Shown here: positions 25,804 through 34,039 of the stretch, in pieces
Numbering within the stretch: position 1 is the stretch's first letter
How the letters are laid out: the number at the start of each line of letters is the position of its first letter
From: Paenibacillus contaminans
Lineage (GTDB): Bacteria > Bacillota > Bacilli > Paenibacillales > NBRC-103111
Length of the DNA stretch: 64,000 nucleotides
Assembly (NCBI RefSeq): GCF_003285015.1
Contig: NZ_QMFB01000021.1
Location: 62,001 to 126,000, forward strand
Direction: 5' to 3'
Notes under the pieces: model-generated
What the model was told of the DNA's origin: nothing
What the model saw: the letters and a program-made list of their open reading frames with translations, nothing else
Database searches by the model: none
Translations under genes and position numbers: made by a program

Positions 25804-28800
25804 TCACTCTAGTATTTTCCTGGCCACTGCCACGAGATCAAGAATATCGATTTTGCCGTCGCCATTTACGTCCGCTTTTTTAAGCTGCTCCGGATCGGAA
25901 CTGCCGATAATCGCTCCGTAATATTGGGCCACGAAAGATAAGTCGCCAACGGATACCTTTCCGTCTTGATTGATGTCTTCTTTACTTTCGCCGTTGCCAT
26001 TGCTGTTGCCGCCGGTGCCGGTGCCATTACCGTTACCATTACCGTTACCATTACCATTGCCATTGCCATTGCCATTGCCATTGCCATTGCCATTGCCATT
26101 GCCATTACCATTACCCTCGCCGTTGCCATTGCCGTTACCGTTACCGTTACCATTGCCCTCGCCATTGCCATTGCCGTTACCGTTACCGCCGCCCGCGGCA
26201 GCCGTTACGGCAATCGAGATCGATGACAATTCCGCTTCCATTTCATTGCCTTGTTTATCTCCTAGCACGCCGCTTGCAAGCGAAATCAAGCCTGAAGCGG
26301 ATTGCGGCAAGGATTTTGCTTTGAACGTAAGCTCCGCCACCTGGGCGTTGCCTGTGATTGCATGTTGCGCGCCTTCGCTCGCAATAATCAGCCGGAGCTT
26401 GCCCGCCTGTTCATTTTGGGTTTCAACAATATTGACCCCTTGGATTAACGATTCGGCAGATTCAAATTCCATGACGGAGGCATCGTAATCCAACTGAATA
26501 TCTTGCGCGTATATTTCTTTCTCTACATTGCGGAGTCCGTAATTTACTTTAAATTGCGTTCCGGAAGGCACGGTGCTTGCACTTGCCGTTAATGTGCTTT
26601 GGTACGGTTTCAGTTTTTTGAGACTGATATCGTCTACGTAATAGTCCCCTTTACCCGTTTCCGGTAACGACTCGGTAATAATCATTGCAGAGGCCAGTTC
26701 CCCGGTCCACGTAATATTGGCTGTACCGGACGATCTCGTCCAACTGTCGCTTCCGACGTTTTCAGTGGAGCCGGCATAGGCAAAGACCGAGCCGCTTTTG
26801 TTATACACGACAATAGCCGCATACATGTTTTGCGAATCCGTTTCCGTCCGCAGCATCGCGCCAAAGCCATAAAGCCCTTGACCGTTTTCTGCTAAAGCAT
26901 CCGTGATATCTTGCTTCACGCCCGTGTAGTTTAACGCCCTCGAACTGATCTTAAGCGACTTTGTACCTGAATGAACTGGAGAATTAACGATTTTGAAAAC
27001 ACTGGTATTGTAGTACGTCCATCCGTTCAATCCGTCTTCAAACCCGGGGTTTACGATAAGCTCATCCGGATCGACCGGCTGTTCCTGATCCGGAGCCCCT
27101 GTCCAAAGAAAAGCAGGACCCGTTATACCCCCAATGCCCAACTCATCTATTGACTTGTTGACGACCGAAACGACAATTACGTTATCTTGTCCAACCTTGA
27201 CTGCGTTTGTAATGTCAAATTCCCAAGGCACAACCGTCGGGACGCCTTTCGATTTGGGTTGAATTTCTATACCGTTGACCCAAACCCGCGGGCTTTCGTC
27301 AATATCGCCAAACCAGAGGCGAATCGGTTTCTCTGCATATTCCGCAGCAACCTCCACTGAAGTACGGTACCAGATTTCGCCTTTATAGTAACGTAAGCCT
27401 TGATTGGACCAAGTATCGGAATAGGTTTTTAATTTCATCCAGGATTGCGTACCCGCCTCCGGTTTCCACAGCCCCAGATCCGCGCCGTTTCCGCCCGGAA
27501 CAAGCATTGCCAACCATTCGTCCGGCAGAGCGGCGATCATCTTGTTTCCATCTGCCACACGTTCATAAGCTTGCTCCATCGGATTTTTCCAAAAGGTGTC
27601 TAAATAACCGCCTGCCCACGGGTGGATGATTACAGGAGAATGCAGAGCCGCGGCATCTAAAAGCGCGTTAGCCTCATCGAACGCCTGCTTCGCCGTCACA
27701 AAATCGAATTGCTCATAAGCATTCCGCATCTCGAAAAACAATTTGCCAAACTCTAATGCGGTGCGGTTCATCTTAACGCGCTCTGCATATTTGGAATTCG
27801 CCGGCGCCAGGCTTTCCGCTTGGGATAAAGTATCTTCGAGAGTCGCCATCACATCCGCCGTCAGTATTCTAGCGAAATCATGAACGTTCCCGGTGTAATA
27901 ATCCGCATGAGCAAACGCATCTTCAAGCTCGCGAAAGTGATTCCACATCGGTTCCGCCGCCGGTCCGTAATACTTCGAGAAATAGTCGCTTAACGTTGCC
28001 TGAACATCAAGCTCCGGGTTCCAGCTTAATTTGGCCATTAAATAGAGCGAAGGCCCATGATAGGCCCAAGATGGCAGCCCTTCGAACCGAAGCTGATTAA
28101 TTCCCTCTTCATGGAAGTACTTCATTTCCTCCGTTATGCGATTTATCATCGAAAAAGGCAGTCCGGGATCAGCTAAATTGTACATATACGTGTAGAAGGC
28201 TACGGGAACGCCCCGCTTCTCCCACCCATCCTTTAGATCCTTTAAATAAGCGCGCTCCCATGACATACCGTTACTGAGCGAGTGGATGCGATCCACTGTA
28301 ATCGGGGCGATAACCGGTAACAGCTTGGGACTAGGAATTTCACTAACGGGAGGCCTCATGTAGCGGAAATAGGCAAAAAATGCGATGCCGACATCCGGAT
28401 ATTGATCCTCAATACGTTCCAGAATCAGGTTGTAAAATTTTACATATCGGTCCGTAATCGAATTACCGCCCAGCAGAGGATCGTAATCTAAGGCGTCCCA
28501 GTCCGTTACGCCAAAATCGTCGCCATCATCCGGCCCCATATCGATGTATTTGGTATCCGGGTTTTCCTCAAGGTATTCCAACACCCCGTCGACGACACAG
28601 CTCAGCACTTCCGGTTTTGTCACATCCAATTGGTTCGTCGGTTTCCCATTGACTTGAATATATAAATCCGGCCGCTCGGTGGATTTAATATCGCAAGGAA
28701 GTCCGTGCGCGCCAAGCGCGATACTGTTGTTCCCCCGCACATGCTGCAGCCATTTCTTTCCTTCGAACTGATCGACGTAATCGATCGGTTCCTGAGAAAA

Positions 28801-29454
28801 CAGATAATCGATCCCGCCTACATAACGGTTAATCACGCCGGGATGCTGGATCGTATTTTGCTCCTGTACGCGAATCGTTTGCAGCGACGGAATCTCCGTC
28901 CCGATATCCCCTGGAGCGAACCAACGAACGCCTATTTGCTCCAGCAGCTCGAAAGCGGCAAACAACACCCCTCTGTCAGAAAGTCCGACTAATTGAATGC
29001 GATCACCTTCGACGGACAGACGAAATGAATCGGAATCGGCGCCGTTTTGCTGGATTTGCCCTAATTGCGGGTCAGGTGCAGCGCTTCCAATAAAGATTTT
29101 GACGCCCTCGGCAGCGGCCGAATCCATTACTATGGACAGTTCCGCTCCCGATATTTGTTTCAAGTAGTGCTGCAGCTCTTGAGCAGCCTGCTCCTCCAGA
29201 GCTGTTGGCGCATTCGTTACTACGATCGCCGCACGACTTTCTCCCCCCACTACAAGCGCTAAACCATCAGCATTTAATTGTTCTGCGGAAACGGAATAGG
29301 AATCGTCGAATTCCCCCATCACGTTCGGCATACTTTTCGGTTCAGCACCGGCTGCATGAATGATTTGCGGCGGCAAGCCGGCCGACATAATGAAGGATAG
29401 TAGGAGTGCCAAACAAACATACAGCGATGTCTTTCGAACAAAACGGTTTTGCAT
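25804..29454 (-). CDS. Secreted DUF4838-type glycoside hydrolase-like protein with CBM, cohesin, Gly-Asn linker and dockerin
   Basis: An exported protein of 1216 residues. After a signal peptide (1-35) comes an alpha-glucuronidase GH67-like N-terminal domain (about 62-185: IVVTNAPTALEEQAAQELQ, FAAFELLEQIGVRWFAPG). A DUF4838-like barrel follows at about 205-475, with acidic residues in YIDMGPDDGDDFGVTDW. Next are a helical region, a galactose-binding-like sandwich (about 655-785), a CBM4/9-like module (795-948), a cohesin-like domain (951-1085), a Gly-Asn repeat linker (1088-1156) and a dockerin (1159-1216) with DINQDGKVSVGD and DVNGDGKIDILD. The ATG follows GAGGAGG. It lies 29 bases after a sugar permease gene and 14 bases before the scaffoldin gene, so these are co-transcribed. 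DUF4838 proteins are thought to act on glycans; no activity is assigned here. Confidence 0.9.
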   Translation of the reverse strand: MQNRFVRKTSLYVCLALLLSFIMSAGLPPQIIHAAGAEPKSMPNVMGEFDDSYSVSAEQLNADGLALVVGGESRAAIVVTNAPTALEEQAAQELQHYLKQISGAELSIVMDSAAAEGVKIFIGSAAPDPQLGQIQQNGADSDSFRLSVEGDRIQLVGLSDRGVLFAAFELLEQIGVRWFAPGDIGTEIPSLQTIRVQEQNTIQHPGVINRYVGGIDYLFSQEPIDYVDQFEGKKWLQHVRGNNSIALGAHGLPCDIKSTERPDLYIQVNGKPTNQLDVTKPEVLSCVVDGVLEYLEENPDTKYIDMGPDDGDDFGVTDWDALDYDPLLGGNSITDRYVKFYNLILERIEDQYPDVGIAFFAYFRYMRPPVSEIPSPKLLPVIAPITVDRIHSLSNGMSWERAYLKDLKDGWEKRGVPVAFYTYMYNLADPGLPFSMINRITEEMKYFHEEGINQLRFEGLPSWAYHGPSLYLMAKLSWNPELDVQATLSDYFSKYYGPAAEPMWNHFRELEDAFAHADYYTGNVHDFARILTADVMATLEDTLSQAESLAPANSKYAERVKMNRTALEFGKLFFEMRNAYEQFDFVTAKQAFDEANALLDAAALHSPVIIHPWAGGYLDTFWKNPMEQAYERVADGNKMIAALPDEWLAMLVPGGNGADLGLWKPEAGTQSWMKLKTYSDTWSNQGLRYYKGEIWYRTSVEVAAEYAEKPIRLWFGDIDESPRVWVNGIEIQPKSKGVPTVVPWEFDITNAVKVGQDNVIVVSVVNKSIDELGIGGITGPAFLWTGAPDQEQPVDPDELIVNPGFEDGLNGWTYYNTSVFKIVNSPVHSGTKSLKISSRALNYTGVKQDITDALAENGQGLYGFGAMLRTETDSQNMYAAIVVYNKSGSVFAYAGSTENVGSDSWTRSSGTANITWTGELASAMIITESLPETGKGDYYVDDISLKKLKPYQSTLTASASTVPSGTQFKVNYGLRNVEKEIYAQDIQLDYDASVMEFESAESLIQGVNIVETQNEQAGKLRLIIASEGAQHAITGNAQVAELTFKAKSLPQSASGLISLASGVLGDKQGNEMEAELSSISIAVTAAAGGGNGNGNGNGEGNGNGNGNGNGNGEGNGNGNGNGNGNGNGNGNGNGNGNGNGNGNGTGTGGNSNGNGESKEDINQDGKVSVGDLSFVAQYYGAIIGSSDPEQLKKADVNGDGKIDILDLVAVARKILE
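25987..26193 (-). repeat. Hexanucleotide repeat encoding the (Gly-Asn)n linker
   Basis: About 200 bases of imperfect six-base repeats (GGCAAT/GGTAAC type on the coding strand) encode about 30 Gly-Asn pairs with a few Gly-Glu and Gly-Thr interruptions. Changes by whole units keep the reading frame, so linker length could vary between strains without loss of the dockerin. Confidence 0.9.
26611..27072 (-). repeat. CBM-module DNA repeat, copy 3
   Basis: This segment encodes the CBM4/9-like module of the DUF4838 protein. It closely matches 21460-21924 and 22381-22842. The similarity extends into the adjacent C-terminal cohesin segment shared by both large genes. Confidence 0.8.
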
Positions 29455-29483
29455 TCTGATCCTCCTCTTTTTTACTGCCGGAA

Positions 29484-30320
29484 TTACTTCAATCCACTTA
29501 TGAGCATGCCTTTGGTCAAATATTTTTGAGCGAACAAAAACACCGATGCCGTCGGGATCAAGCTGAGAAAAATACCTGCCAGCACGACCGGATAGTTGGT
29601 GACATACTGTCCTCGGAAATAGGATATCCCTACGGTAATCGTCATCTTCTCAGGCGAGTTCAAGTAAATTAACGGACTGATCAAATCGTTCCAATGAGCA
29701 ATAAAATTGAGCACGACCAGCGTAGCTAACGCCGCTTTGACAAGCGGAAGAAAGATCGAGATGAAAATTCGGAACGGACTGCAGCCTTCCAGCTTGGCAG
29801 ACTCGTATAAAGCGTCTGGGACGGCCATCATGTGCTGCCTTAGGAAAAACACGCCGAATGCAGAGCCTGTCCAACTGGGTAAAATAAGCGCCCATAAGCT
29901 ATCCATCAATCCTACCGTCTTGATAATAATAAATAAGGGAATCATCGTCACAACCGAAGGTATCATCATAACGACGAGCACCATCGCAAATAACGTTTCA
30001 CGCCCCTTGAACTGCAGCTTTGCGAATACGAAGGCTGACATAGCGCTGGCGAAGACGCCGCCTAACGTGGCCAAAACGGACACAAACACACTATTCTTAA
30101 AAAAAGACAGCATAGGTATTTCGGTTAAAATGGTGACGTAGTTATCAAACGTCCATTTTTTGGGAAAAAAGTTGGTGCCGGAAATGATTTCGTAGCTGCT
30201 TTTAAACGTTGAAAGCAACAGCCATAAAAACGGGAAGACGATGACCAGGCTCAATCCGAGCAGAATGGCATAGCAGATTACTTTAAGCGAAAGCGGAATG
30301 TTCTCATTAGTAGTCTTCAT
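29484..30320 (-). CDS. Carbohydrate ABC transporter permease, MalG-like
   Basis: A 278-residue inner permease subunit of a CUT1-type sugar importer. It has six membrane segments. The EAA loop (about residues 180-200) reads YESAKLEGCSPFRIFISIF, the contact site for the ATPase. The ATG at 30320 is preceded by GGAGGACCTG. It is in an operon with a MalF-like permease and a binding lipoprotein, and is followed after 29 bases by the DUF4838 gene, so import and extracellular processing are linked. No ATPase gene is present in the operon. In Bacillales such importers often share the MsmX ATPase encoded elsewhere. Confidence 0.93.
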   Translation of the reverse strand: MKTTNENIPLSLKVICYAILLGLSLVIVFPFLWLLLSTFKSSYEIISGTNFFPKKWTFDNYVTILTEIPMLSFFKNSVFVSVLATLGGVFASAMSAFVFAKLQFKGRETLFAMVLVVMMIPSVVTMIPLFIIIKTVGLMDSLWALILPSWTGSAFGVFFLRQHMMAVPDALYESAKLEGCSPFRIFISIFLPLVKAALATLVVLNFIAHWNDLISPLIYLNSPEKMTITVGISYFRGQYVTNYPVVLAGIFLSLIPTASVFLFAQKYLTKGMLISGLK

Positions 30321-30420
30321 CAGGTCCTCCGGTTATTGGAATACCTTCGCAGGGGATTTTTTATTGCTGCCGGGCGTATTGAAGGTGTATGACCCAGACA
30401 TAACCGAAACGCAAAAAGCG

Positions 30421-31329
30421 TTATAGATCGTAATGCACCCATCTCTTCTGAATTCTTAATTGAATCACCGTAATGATTAAGATGATGATGATCAAAATGT
30501 AGGACAATGCCGAAGCATAACCCATTCGGAATCCCTGAAAAGCCTCTTTGAATATGTATTGCACAATAGTTAACGTCGAATTGGACGGCCCCTTCAGCAA
30601 ATAAACTTCGCCAAACATCTGGAATGCCGCAATAATCTGCGTAACAAGGATAAAAAACGTGGTCGGAGTAACCAATGGGATCGTAATTTTCCACATCTGC
30701 TGAAATTTTGACGCGCCGTCAACCCGACTGGCTTCGTAGAAGTCCGGGGGTACGTTTTGCAGTCCTGCCAGGAAGAGCAATGCAATGTACCCCATTCCAC
30801 TCCACAATGTCATAATAGCGATCGAACCCATCGCATGACTCTCATCCATCCAATAGACTTTAGAGAGCCCGAAACTCTGCAGAATTTGATTAAGAAAACC
30901 GTTTGCGCCATACAAATACCCCCATACCAAGGCGATGGCCACAACCGAGCAAGCCGTAGGAAAAAAGTAAGTAAGCCGGAATAATTGGATGCCTCGCAGC
31001 TTCTGGTTTAACAATACCGCAAGAAAAAATCCGATAACTAGCTTTGCCGGTATTGTGATGAGCAGGAAAAACAGCGTATTGCGCATCGCTTTCCAAACCA
31101 GTTCGTCCCCGATCATCGTTCGGTAATTGGACATCTCGACCCATTCCGCTTTGCGCACAATATCCCAGCTTGTAAAACTCATGGCAAAACCGAATAAAGC
31201 CGAAAAATAAACTAAAGCAATACCCAATAATAACGGGATTAGCAAAATAAATGCCCATAATGCGTCCGGACTCAAAAACTTCTTCTTCGCCGGCTTTCTT
31301 TCAATTACGCTAGAGTGTGTATCGCGCAA
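30421..31329 (-). CDS. Carbohydrate ABC transporter permease, MalF-like
   Basis: A 302-residue permease subunit of the same CUT1 importer, with about six membrane segments after a short basic N-terminus (RKPAKKKFLSPDA). The EAA loop reads YEASRVDGASKFQQMWKITIPL. The start is TTG at 31329, which stands six bases after AAGGCGGTG. The next ATG would remove the conserved N-terminal tail. It lies 57 bases after the binding-protein gene, with a stem-loop in the gap (31348-31376), and 100 bases before the MalG-like gene. Confidence 0.93.
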   Translation of the reverse strand: MRDTHSSVIERKPAKKKFLSPDALWAFILLIPLLLGIALVYFSALFGFAMSFTSWDIVRKAEWVEMSNYRTMIGDELVWKAMRNTLFFLLITIPAKLVIGFFLAVLLNQKLRGIQLFRLTYFFPTACSVVAIALVWGYLYGANGFLNQILQSFGLSKVYWMDESHAMGSIAIMTLWSGMGYIALLFLAGLQNVPPDFYEASRVDGASKFQQMWKITIPLVTPTTFFILVTQIIAAFQMFGEVYLLKGPSNSTLTIVQYIFKEAFQGFRMGYASALSYILIIIILIITVIQLRIQKRWVHYDL

Positions 31330-31347
31330 AAGTTACACCGCCTTAAT

Positions 31348-31376
31348 AGGGGATAGCCTTATTGCCACTATCCCCT
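31348..31376 (-). other. Stem-loop between binding-protein and permease genes
   Basis: AGGGGATAG (31348-31356) pairs perfectly with CTATCCCCT (31368-31376). In sugar-importer operons such intercistronic hairpins raise the binding-protein mRNA level relative to the permeases by 3' end protection or partial termination. That role is inferred. Confidence 0.6.
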
Positions 31377-31386
31377 TTCTTGATGA

Positions 31387-32706
31387 TTATTGTTTTGCGA
31401 ATTCTTTATTAACTTGTTCGTGGAGCGTTTCCAGTTCCTTTTTGATATCCGCACTCGCGTTTTCCATAATTTTAACGTCGGCATCAAGTTCCAACTGGCT
31501 GATTTCAAAAAACTTTTTCGTAAAGGCGTACCCGACCCCGTTGTTGGTAACGCCCTCCAAGAATACTTTAAAGTGCGCAGGTTTTTGAGCGGCTATTTCA
31601 TTAACCAGTGCGGCATTTTGCAAGTCTTCTTTAAGCATTGGAACGCCAGTCGCCCGAAGCAGCTCTTGAGCTTTCTGATTGTAGGTGACAAATTGCATGA
31701 ACTTCCACGCCGCTTCTTTGTTTTTGCTATCTTGCGTAATACTGAGCATATCCGGCCCGGCATACGTTTTTGTTTTCCCGTCTTTGCTCGGCATCGGCGC
31801 AATATCCCATTCAAAATCCTTAATGTCGCGATATACCGGAAAATTCCAAGCGCCGCCCATGGACATCGCCACTTTGCCTGCTACGAACGGATCGATATTT
31901 TTGTCGAGATCCTTTGGATTTGGAGCCGCCTTGTCTTTCCAAATAAGGTCGTGCAGCCATGTTTTGAAGGTCAGCATTTCCGGCGAATTGTAGTTGCTGT
32001 GCAGCTTGTCCGCTGTCGTAGGTTCGGTGCCGAAAGCGCCTGCCAAACCGGCGGCCATCGAGAATGAAGGGACGGAAAAGCCAAACCTTTTATCCGTTGT
32101 CAACTTCTTCGCTGCGGCCTTGAATTCGTCGACGGTCCAGCCGTTTTCCGGATAAGCGATACCGGCTTCCTTAAAAGCCGTCATATTAACGAACAAAGCT
32201 GCCCCCGTAACATGCCATGGCAATGCAAATTGCTTAGGATTATCTTTCGGCCATTGGCCTTCGGCAAGAAGCGATTGGGAAAGTTGATCTTTGCGGTCAT
32301 ACGTTTTCAAATAATCGTCGAGCGGAGCAAGCTGATTTTTCTCTACGTATCCGTAAACGATTCCTACATGCATGCCTATTACATCGGCAGCCGATTTCGA
32401 AGCAAGCTGGGTTTGCAGCTTCTGCCAGTAAGCTCCCCATTCAAGCGGTTCAAATTCCACGGTAATGTTCGGATTGTCCGTTTGAAACCGATCAATGACG
32501 TTTTTCCAAATTTCTATATCGCCGGGGCCGTACCAGGTCGAGAACCGAATCTTTGTTTTTTCGCCGTTGGTTGCCGGTGTTTGCGTACCGCCGTCCGCTC
32601 CTGTAGCTGTGGATGCGGGTTTGCCGTTGGAAGAACAAGCCGATACTACAAGTGAAAGCATAAGGATAAAAATAATGGATAAAACAGACGATTTTCTAAC
32701 ACCCAT
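31387..32706 (-). CDS. Extracellular sugar-binding lipoprotein (SBP family 1)
   Basis: A 439-residue solute-binding protein of a CUT1 importer, tethered outside the membrane by a lipid. The signal peptide ends in a lipobox VVSAC, with the lipidated Cys near residue 24, followed by a Ser/Thr/Gly-rich linker. The mature part shows the family pattern IRFSTWYGPGDIEIWKNVIDRF at the first strand, FALPWHVTGAALFVNMTAF in the hinge, and GGAWNFPVYRDI. The ATG follows AAGGGACGGG. The ligand is probably an oligosaccharide released by the surface enzymes; galactosides are likely given the alpha-galactosidase, but this is inferred. Its promoter shares an element with that of the alpha-galactosidase gene. 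Confidence 0.93.
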   Translation of the reverse strand: MGVRKSSVLSIIFILMLSLVVSACSSNGKPASTATGADGGTQTPATNGEKTKIRFSTWYGPGDIEIWKNVIDRFQTDNPNITVEFEPLEWGAYWQKLQTQLASKSAADVIGMHVGIVYGYVEKNQLAPLDDYLKTYDRKDQLSQSLLAEGQWPKDNPKQFALPWHVTGAALFVNMTAFKEAGIAYPENGWTVDEFKAAAKKLTTDKRFGFSVPSFSMAAGLAGAFGTEPTTADKLHSNYNSPEMLTFKTWLHDLIWKDKAAPNPKDLDKNIDPFVAGKVAMSMGGAWNFPVYRDIKDFEWDIAPMPSKDGKTKTYAGPDMLSITQDSKNKEAAWKFMQFVTYNQKAQELLRATGVPMLKEDLQNAALVNEIAAQKPAHFKVFLEGVTNNGVGYAFTKKFFEISQLELDADVKIMENASADIKKELETLHEQVNKEFAKQ

Positions 32707-32736
32707 ACTAATCCCGTCCCTTTTGTGTTGGTAAAA

Positions 32737-32970
32737 TCAGAAATACAATTGGATTTCAGCGCTTCCGGTAAACATCTCTACCGTAACCGTTTCACAAGCG
32801 GCAGAGTATGCTTCGCCCGTTACGCTGAATGGCTTCCCGCCATCCGGATGCGGAATACGCAGGCAAAGAGAACCAGGTTTTCCGTCCGATTCGCTGCTGA
32901 TTCCGGCAACCACCCCCTTCTCTAATTGCGATTCGACATTCTTAAATATTGGACTTAATTCCGATAAATT
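32737..32970 (-). pseudogene. Remnant of a glycoside hydrolase C-terminus
   Basis: On the minus strand an open frame of 77 codons runs from a TAG at 32971-32973 to a TGA at 32737. It has no start codon with a ribosome binding site. The peptide contains LCLRIPHPDGGKPFSVTG and ends ETVTVEMFTGSAEIQLYF, the look of the last beta strands of a glycosidase C-terminal sandwich. It lies in the 337-base gap between the AraC and binding-protein genes and overlaps the leader of the binding-protein transcript. It is most simply a leftover of a deleted enzyme gene. A short translated leader is a weaker alternative. Confidence 0.55.
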
Positions 32971-32982
32971 CTAACAATTACA

Positions 32983-33028
32983 ATTGTATCAAGCGTCGTA
33001 AAGAAAGCGTTACCAGAATTCTGACTTG
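32983..33028 (-). promoter_or_regulatory. Promoter and shared control element of the binding-protein operon
   Basis: On the minus strand CAAGTCA (33028-33022) is followed by TAACGCTT (33012-33005) and a -10 like TACAAT (32988-32983). The same three blocks with nearly the same spacing occur upstream of the alpha-galactosidase gene at 36245-36289. The AAGCGTTA part also resembles a CcpA cre site with about two mismatches. The -35 is poor, fitting activation by the AraC regulator encoded next door. Confidence 0.6.
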
Positions 33029-33043
33029 ATCAGTTTCCCACTG

Positions 33044-33949
33044 TCATGAATAATCACTTAATTTATATTTATAACGTTGTTTATCAACAGAATTGCGATA
33101 TGTTACCGGCGTCCGGCCCGTATATTGTTTAAATAGCGAATGAAAATGCTGCCGGCTGCCTACTCCGACATATTCGGAAATATCGATAATCGGAATATCG
33201 GTTCTCATCAGCAGCAATTTTGCCTTCTCCATTCGCAGGGAAGTCAAGTATTCCGTAATCGTCGAACCGGTAATGGATTTAAAAATACGTTGAAGATAGC
33301 CCACATGCAGATTGACATGCGCGGCGATCTCCTTAACGCGTATTTGACGGTCGTAATTATGCTGCAAAAACTGAATGCATTGCTTGATATAGTAGTCTGT
33401 CTGCGGCTGTCCCTCCTTGAATTGTTCCCAAAGCCGCGAGATTCGGATAAGCAGCTGCATGAACAGCAGTCCGACCATTACTCCGGTTTCCAAACGTTGA
33501 TTGTCCAGTTCAAACACGAGACTCTTAAGCACATGGTACAGTTCATCCGGGTCGGCCAGCACCAAATAGGAATCCGGAAAACGGATAAGGGCTGCAAGCG
33601 CCTCTTCCTTCTCCGCCAGCTCCTTCATCGAAGGAAAAATGTCTTGACGCTCGCTGAAGTGAAATTCAACGTTTAACATTCTGCAGGCGACTTCATCGAC
33701 AATGAGACGATGCGGGACATTACCGTCAAGCAAAATGAACTCGCTTTTTTTCATTGCCACGCTTTTTATGCCAGTCTCCAGCTTAAGCTCGACGCGGCAT
33801 TCTCCGCTGATCACATACATAATTTCCGTTGAGTTGTGATTATGGAAATTCATCCGCAGGTTCTGATACTGCTTGAAATAATAACCCATCATTTGAGGCT
33901 CGAAATGCTGCTGCAGCAGCAAAGGTTGGAACAACGATCCGATCTCCAT
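33044..33949 (-). CDS. AraC-family transcriptional regulator of the glycan locus
   Basis: A 301-residue regulator. Residues 1-150 form a cupin-like sensor (MNFHNHNSTEIMYVISGECRV; LDGNVPHRLIVDE) that probably binds a sugar. The C-terminal ~105 residues hold the two AraC helix-turn-helix motifs (VKEIAAHVNLHVGYLQRIFKS and IIDISEYVGVGSRQHFHSLFK). The ATG follows AAAGGATGG. It lies between the alpha-galactosidase and the binding-protein genes on the same strand, and the common promoter element flanking both makes it the probable activator of the whole locus. Confidence 0.92.
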   Translation of the reverse strand: MEIGSLFQPLLLQQHFEPQMMGYYFKQYQNLRMNFHNHNSTEIMYVISGECRVELKLETGIKSVAMKKSEFILLDGNVPHRLIVDEVACRMLNVEFHFSERQDIFPSMKELAEKEEALAALIRFPDSYLVLADPDELYHVLKSLVFELDNQRLETGVMVGLLFMQLLIRISRLWEQFKEGQPQTDYYIKQCIQFLQHNYDRQIRVKEIAAHVNLHVGYLQRIFKSITGSTITEYLTSLRMEKAKLLLMRTDIPIIDISEYVGVGSRQHFHSLFKQYTGRTPVTYRNSVDKQRYKYKLSDYS

Positions 33950-33990
33950 TCCGTATCCATCCTTTCTGAATGTAGAATTCGATATAAAAA

Positions 33991-34030
33991 TCGCCCCCTA
34001 TTTGCCGTGCAGACAAAGCGGAAGGCGATG
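33991..34030 (-). terminator. Terminator after the alpha-galactosidase gene
   Basis: On the minus strand ATCGCC pairs with GGCGAT, with extra pairing of neighbouring C/G residues, and the stem is followed by TTTTTAT. It lies between the alpha-galactosidase stop (34040) and the AraC start (33949). Confidence 0.55.
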
Positions 34031-34039
34031 CATTTCAGG

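Noticed and set aside
25966..26488. Plus-strand open frames of Pro-Leu or Ile-Ala repeats opposite the Gly-Asn linker
   Set aside because: They are mirror frames of the hexanucleotide repeat. They have no ribosome binding site or recognisable domain, and the minus strand encodes an intact multimodular protein.
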